Origin: a virus
DNA: 54,559 bases
Strand: one strand, 5' to 3'
IMG/VR virus record: IMGVR_UViG_3300045971_000096
Span: 1 to 54,559 of that record
Numbering within the stretch: the first letter of the stretch is position 1; each line of letters begins with the position of its first letter. Shown piece by piece: positions 51,701-54,559 of the stretch. Below the pieces are notes generated by a model. That model was given only the letters and a program-made list of their open reading frames with translations, was not told the origin of the DNA and searched no databases. The translations under genes were made by a program, and so were the position numbers.

Positions 51701-54455
51701 CAATGAGGTTGAACACCTTGTTCCAAATCCATTAAAGCCATCTGTTAATCCACTAGCTGAACCATCTGAATACACTATTACGTTTTACACACAGCAGACT
51801 GATACTGAAGAGGGTCTAGCCACTGTAACAAATAACGTTTATGGATTTAGAGCAGGCTTAGTAACTAACACGTTATGGGATGATGGTCTAGTATCATTCA
51901 CCTTAGCAACAACACCAAGCCAGACAAAATACCAAACTGGCGACGTTGTTAAAATCTATCTTGCGCCAGAGTATCGCTATGTAGACTTCGCTGGTTACGA
52001 TGAAACTAACTATGCTATCAGCAAATACGAAAGTGATGTTGCTCTTGCTGAATTTAGCGTGCCATTGCTTTATAATCAGGAATTATTCCCGCTATATCAC
52101 AGTCATGGCTCGGTTATTTTTAAGGATACACTTGAACTAAATGATAGCATTGTAATTGACAAAGCATCTTCCGATGCCTTTAGACTTCGAATCATTGGTT
52201 CAGGGTTAGCATTCCCAGAACTTGCTCCAGTAGATGACTGGATTCCGTTAGAAATTAGAACTGACGTGCCATTCCCTGGGTTAGTAAAATACATCTATGC
52301 GTATTCTTCCGCAAATCCTAACTTACTTATTTTAACTATTGAGCAGCCGCAGTATAATACTGAAGATATAAATGCATCAGCGTTATTAAAGTTTGAGCCA
52401 GCATTTGTCACACAGTACTTGAAGTTCAATACCAAATTCTCTTTGGCTTTCTACCCAGATGAATCATATGGACAGAAAATTAGAGTTAAGATAACAGAAG
52501 ACTATAAAATCTTTTCACGTTTCCGCGAAGAATTCTTTGAAGGTCCTTTACAAGGATCGTATATCTGGCACTGGAACTATCCAACAGTTATTAGATACCC
52601 ACTATATGATGCTAATGATGTACCAATTGTTGACGCTGCTGGATTGCCAGTCTACACCTACCCACGTGATGCCTTTGGTAACTTGACGTACACTGCTGGT
52701 TACTACAGCTTAGTACCAGCTACTGCAGCTAACCCATACCCATTTAATTTGAACATCTCTGATGCTCCTATTAAACACTATGACACTGGCGATAAAATTA
52801 CATTCTTTGATGGTCCAGCAATTGGTTACCATTTCTGGGAATACATTACTAAGTATGCTGATCCATTAAGAATACCACGTAATAAAATTACTAAAGATGC
52901 AAATGGTGTGTTCATTGAAGAACCTATCGACCCAGTACCAAATCCTATTGTGTGGCAAGGTTGGGGTATTAAACATGTCACAGATTCTGGATACGATTTC
53001 TATAAGCAATTAACTGAAAGAGTTCCACCACAACCAATTCTTTGGACACAAGCAGAGGTAGATGCCATTGCTGCTGCAGAAGCAATTAGACAAGCAAATG
53101 ATCCACTAAATGAAACAACTGCTCCAAAGACATACTACTGGTATAATGATACCCCACAGTCACCTGTAAAAGTGCTGTTACCGGTAGCAGGTTCTGAAAA
53201 GACGGTGCAAGATGTGACGCCTATTATTCAGAGAACTGATCATAATGGTACAGTATTAGGACCACTACTGACACTTAATGTTGATGCAGCTGGTACTAAG
53301 ACATGGACTCCAACACCTAACACTGATATTACACCAGCTCGTACTGCTGAAATTGAAACTACTTGGAAATTGTTGTATCATACTGATCCATATCCGCTTA
53401 ATCATGAGTGGTATAACACTGACACATGGCCTTCAAAGCTTATAAACGGTGTGGCTCATCATAAAGCATTTTACGTAGCGATCACTGAAGGTGGTGCTTT
53501 ACCGCTAGATGATGGTTTCGGCTACTCGCCATATCAAACCATTAAGAATGGTGTTATGAAGGGTCTAAAGAAGATTGTTGCCCCATCATATACAGCCCAC
53601 CCACCTATTTCGCTAGCAGACCACTTGCCTCAACCTGCGACGCCAGACTCACTATCACCTGCACAGTTTGCGGCACTAGCAGAAACAATTACTTATTCGC
53701 AACAAGTTTTTAATCCTGGAACATTCCTTTGGTCTGGTAATCCAGCTGACTGGACATTCCCTAAGGTAACAGCTGGTCCAAGTATTCAGGTTAAACAGTC
53801 ATATCCTTCAAAACCTGGTTACGAATATTTTCCTTATGGCACATCGCCATTAAATGAATTCCCGTATAATCTTCCACCATACAAAAATTGGCAAGACAAG
53901 AATGGTGCCCCACCTGCAGCCGATACCGGCATATCTGAAGCATCAATCACCGAGGGTTTGTTTATTACTGAACGTGCTATTGATACTCGTTGGTTATCCG
54001 GATATGATACTACACCATATGACGTTACTTGGACGAATCCGATAGCTGCGCCAGGAACAATAGTATTAGGATATCCGTATGATACTCCTCTGGATTATGT
54101 TGCAGCTAAAGTGAACTTTACACTTGACTTTAAGAATATTAAAACAATTCTAACACCAGGTATTCATTATGGTGAACAGTATATGGATATAATGCCACCG
54201 CAGTTTACTAATCTACCAAGTGCTGTTGATGAATATATGGTTACTATTCTTAATAAGACATTCACTTCGACTCCTACATTTACCCTTCAGGCACTTGTAG
54301 CAGCACCAGGTGGTGGTTACATGACAACTGGACCTATAGAAAATCCAGCTACCAACCTGCATAATCCATTCCCAGAGTTGCCAGATATCACAAGTAAGAA
54401 TGCGTATGTGTTCATCACCTCGATTCCTATGCCTTTCAGGCTAACCATAATATAA
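48744..54455 (+). CDS. Giant tail/baseplate protein with BNR-like repeats
   Basis: This is a 1903-aa protein from the ATG at 48744, which has AGGAG with a 7-base spacer; an upstream ATG at 48714 lacks one. The first 80 residues (SLISYVLDVKPYHVKLSEIV) are helical. Residues about 665-990 hold at least four BNR/YCF48-type repeats (AVGEQGIILSSVNGMGW, AIGDHGTIVRA, AVGEYGTILTSVDGTSW, AVSANGIIATSTDGSIW), which form beta-propeller blades. Later parts are Pro/Tyr-rich with repeated NP..W segments. Propellers often bind sugars, so a host-contact role is possible. It may correspond to T4 gp8-gp10 by position. Confidence 0.62.
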   Translation: MSSTNSRYLSVASGHIDSLISYVLDVKPYHVKLSEIVEEYLFNDTVNVKIADHQETLAFLGADILPAYSSQHNVRRRRATSWYKDLTSDGTRTIWQVPLTVINKLASKSDQAGLGFNTTRSLAQEPFIHGRTRSTTNVPPAYIDPLEAAVLGFNTNNVETDNDFQIPGIDTIHYVNDQPMRSGAFNPKRWSGPGVPTVTKNGTAQIDSVDYFLSHGAFSVDIRANMMWKELNLHDVSTFAPKSGALVYNKLIKTYGTIDKVELGNYEEWTITWIKPDNSTSAIIDIEGSQSGALLGGSWGSNMLLSSQLVYDNGVTIPVSNFAYGVVYFAGFKPDLLAANVWNVDTTLPLPVNVPSIYDLKLSATTATTLPACKVLSTALGVNYADANTVFYFKDGSSAQLKNTTDVIVSGTVNATLAAGTSITIHGGQTVILNSATDIVFNEVELVTSAAGIVTTYPVVIKHTMAQGKSVTLPDGTTHTLIAATAIDIAGGTVVTLAGYNAAQAAVRPVPVEIAHNIDILIPNGTIINPDFDYSYDNPKLVFHLFTNPSEYIDDGESFVITPSNKITVAPDAPLESWTLIKTNPITSGDREEHYLVYGSVSGWTPNLSLSATEQAKSVGAAIGEWYWNGKIGFKIPELKCFPKIQNATIISSALGDNNTWTTEVSNNQIIKNISFDPAVSNGKGAFFITGEESIAGTSSDGKTWVSDVGTTYSFDATNPFRVLSITGDNGKIYLSTPIPSVDSLGNPITVIKWIEQRVPTLGAINSITQIPNALRAHASDPSPTITCILAVGEQGIILSSVNGMGWQPCNSGTTENLTDVTWSPQNIVAIGDHGTIVRAISRNDVTGIITWAKQTYGPLNSNFTEFNLKSVIYVASLGKFIAVGEYGTILTSVDGTSWLNLGVFPAPQLPPLNSSDAVVSAYTAAMNALPSFTDVVFGNGKLVAVSANGIIATSTDGSIWTAYAGKSLNSIAYGNGVFVGVGGSRNEVEHLVPNPLKPSVNPLAEPSEYTITFYTQQTDTEEGLATVTNNVYGFRAGLVTNTLWDDGLVSFTLATTPSQTKYQTGDVVKIYLAPEYRYVDFAGYDETNYAISKYESDVALAEFSVPLLYNQELFPLYHSHGSVIFKDTLELNDSIVIDKASSDAFRLRIIGSGLAFPELAPVDDWIPLEIRTDVPFPGLVKYIYAYSSANPNLLILTIEQPQYNTEDINASALLKFEPAFVTQYLKFNTKFSLAFYPDESYGQKIRVKITEDYKIFSRFREEFFEGPLQGSYIWHWNYPTVIRYPLYDANDVPIVDAAGLPVYTYPRDAFGNLTYTAGYYSLVPATAANPYPFNLNISDAPIKHYDTGDKITFFDGPAIGYHFWEYITKYADPLRIPRNKITKDANGVFIEEPIDPVPNPIVWQGWGIKHVTDSGYDFYKQLTERVPPQPILWTQAEVDAIAAAEAIRQANDPLNETTAPKTYYWYNDTPQSPVKVLLPVAGSEKTVQDVTPIIQRTDHNGTVLGPLLTLNVDAAGTKTWTPTPNTDITPARTAEIETTWKLLYHTDPYPLNHEWYNTDTWPSKLINGVAHHKAFYVAITEGGALPLDDGFGYSPYQTIKNGVMKGLKKIVAPSYTAHPPISLADHLPQPATPDSLSPAQFAALAETITYSQQVFNPGTFLWSGNPADWTFPKVTAGPSIQVKQSYPSKPGYEYFPYGTSPLNEFPYNLPPYKNWQDKNGAPPAADTGISEASITEGLFITERAIDTRWLSGYDTTPYDVTWTNPIAAPGTIVLGYPYDTPLDYVAAKVNFTLDFKNIKTILTPGIHYGEQYMDIMPPQFTNLPSAVDEYMVTILNKTFTSTPTFTLQALVAAPGGGYMTTGPIENPATNLHNPFPELPDITSKNAYVFITSIPMPFRLTII

Positions 54456-54466
54456 TTCGTATTAAC

Positions 54467-54474
54467 CATAAATA
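54467..54474 (+). promoter_or_regulatory. T4-type late promoter for the last gene
   Basis: CATAAATA, one mismatch to TATAAATA, lies 38 bases upstream of the ATG at 54513. Confidence 0.62.
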
Positions 54475-54512
54475 CTCTATGCTTTTAAGCCTAAGAAGAT
54501 AACGGAGAAAAA

Positions 54513-54559
54513 ATGACTGCAGCTACAATTACGACAAAAGTTATTGGCCACGTACATGT
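54513..54559 (+). CDS. Start of a further structural gene (cut by window)
   Basis: Fifteen complete codons are visible (MTAATITTKVIGHVH). A GGAG site lies five bases before the ATG and a late promoter upstream. By position it is probably another baseplate or fibre protein, but the sequence is too short to identify. Confidence 0.6.
   Translation, partial: MTAATITTKVIGHVH

Noticed and set aside
1-54559. tRNA genes, integration functions or insertion sequences
   Set aside because: No cloverleaf candidates, integrase, transposase or paired terminal repeats with a mobile gene were seen; the HNH gene is the only mobile element.

Overview
The window is part of the genome of a T4-superfamily contractile-tailed phage (Caudoviricetes, myovirus morphology). 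It is not an Escherichia T-even phage: most T4 orthologues are recognisable only by conserved motifs, gene order is rearranged, and several virion proteins are two to three times longer than in T4. The DNA is AT-rich. I see no tRNA, rRNA, CRISPR array, integrase or insertion sequence. The host cannot be told from this window.

Layout. (1) 1-6363, minus strand: a translationally coupled neck/tail-completion operon read as gp13, gp14, two unrecognised genes that look like virion-packaged effectors, gp15, then the tail sheath gp18 (cut by the window edge). (2) 6463-7367: three small genes (a LysM-like protein, an unknown protein and a membrane protein). (3) 7369-19410, minus strand: head module, read as a 1239-aa candidate tape-measure protein, portal gp20, protease gp21, two core-type proteins, a gp67-like protein, scaffold gp22, major capsid gp23, and a 769-aa candidate internal protein. 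(4) 19496-20505, plus strand: gp26 and a small partner, closed by a strong bidirectional terminator. (5) 20573-29432, minus strand: a DNA-metabolism operon read as late sigma factor gp55, gp47 (Mre11-like), a terminase-like ATPase remnant, gp46 (Rad50-like), a membrane protein, a PD-(D/E)XK resolvase-like nuclease, an HNH homing endonuclease, two unknowns, a deoxyribosyltransferase-like protein, a possible polymerase-palm protein and a histidine phosphatase. (6) 29571-54559, plus strand: an NMN-adenylyltransferase-like enzyme, then the baseplate module gp48/54-like, gp53, hub, gp5 spike, gp25, gp6, two giant structural proteins (3072 and 1903 aa) and the start of another gene.

How it works together. 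gp55 is the phage late sigma factor, and copies of its T4-type promoter (consensus TATAAATA, here usually NATAAATA) lie 20-110 bases upstream of most structural operons on both strands. One perfect copy lies inside the resolvase-like gene, just upstream of the homing endonuclease. The head module follows the T4 scheme of scaffold, protease and portal. At least four proteins begin with a 9-11-residue peptide ending in the T4 gp21 cleavage consensus (I/L)-x-E, as do T4 internal proteins, so they may be packaged in the head and delivered into the host.

Most notable: (a) a 131-aa ORF between gp47 and gp46 that aligns with the second half of the terminase ATPase domain but has lost Walker A and the Walker B acids; (b) a protein with family-A-polymerase-like A/B/C motif spacing; (c) two candidate ejected effectors, one resembling an ADP-ribosyltransferase; (d) neck proteins gp13 and gp14 with added binding-type domains; (e) gp55 with a histone-H1-like tail.
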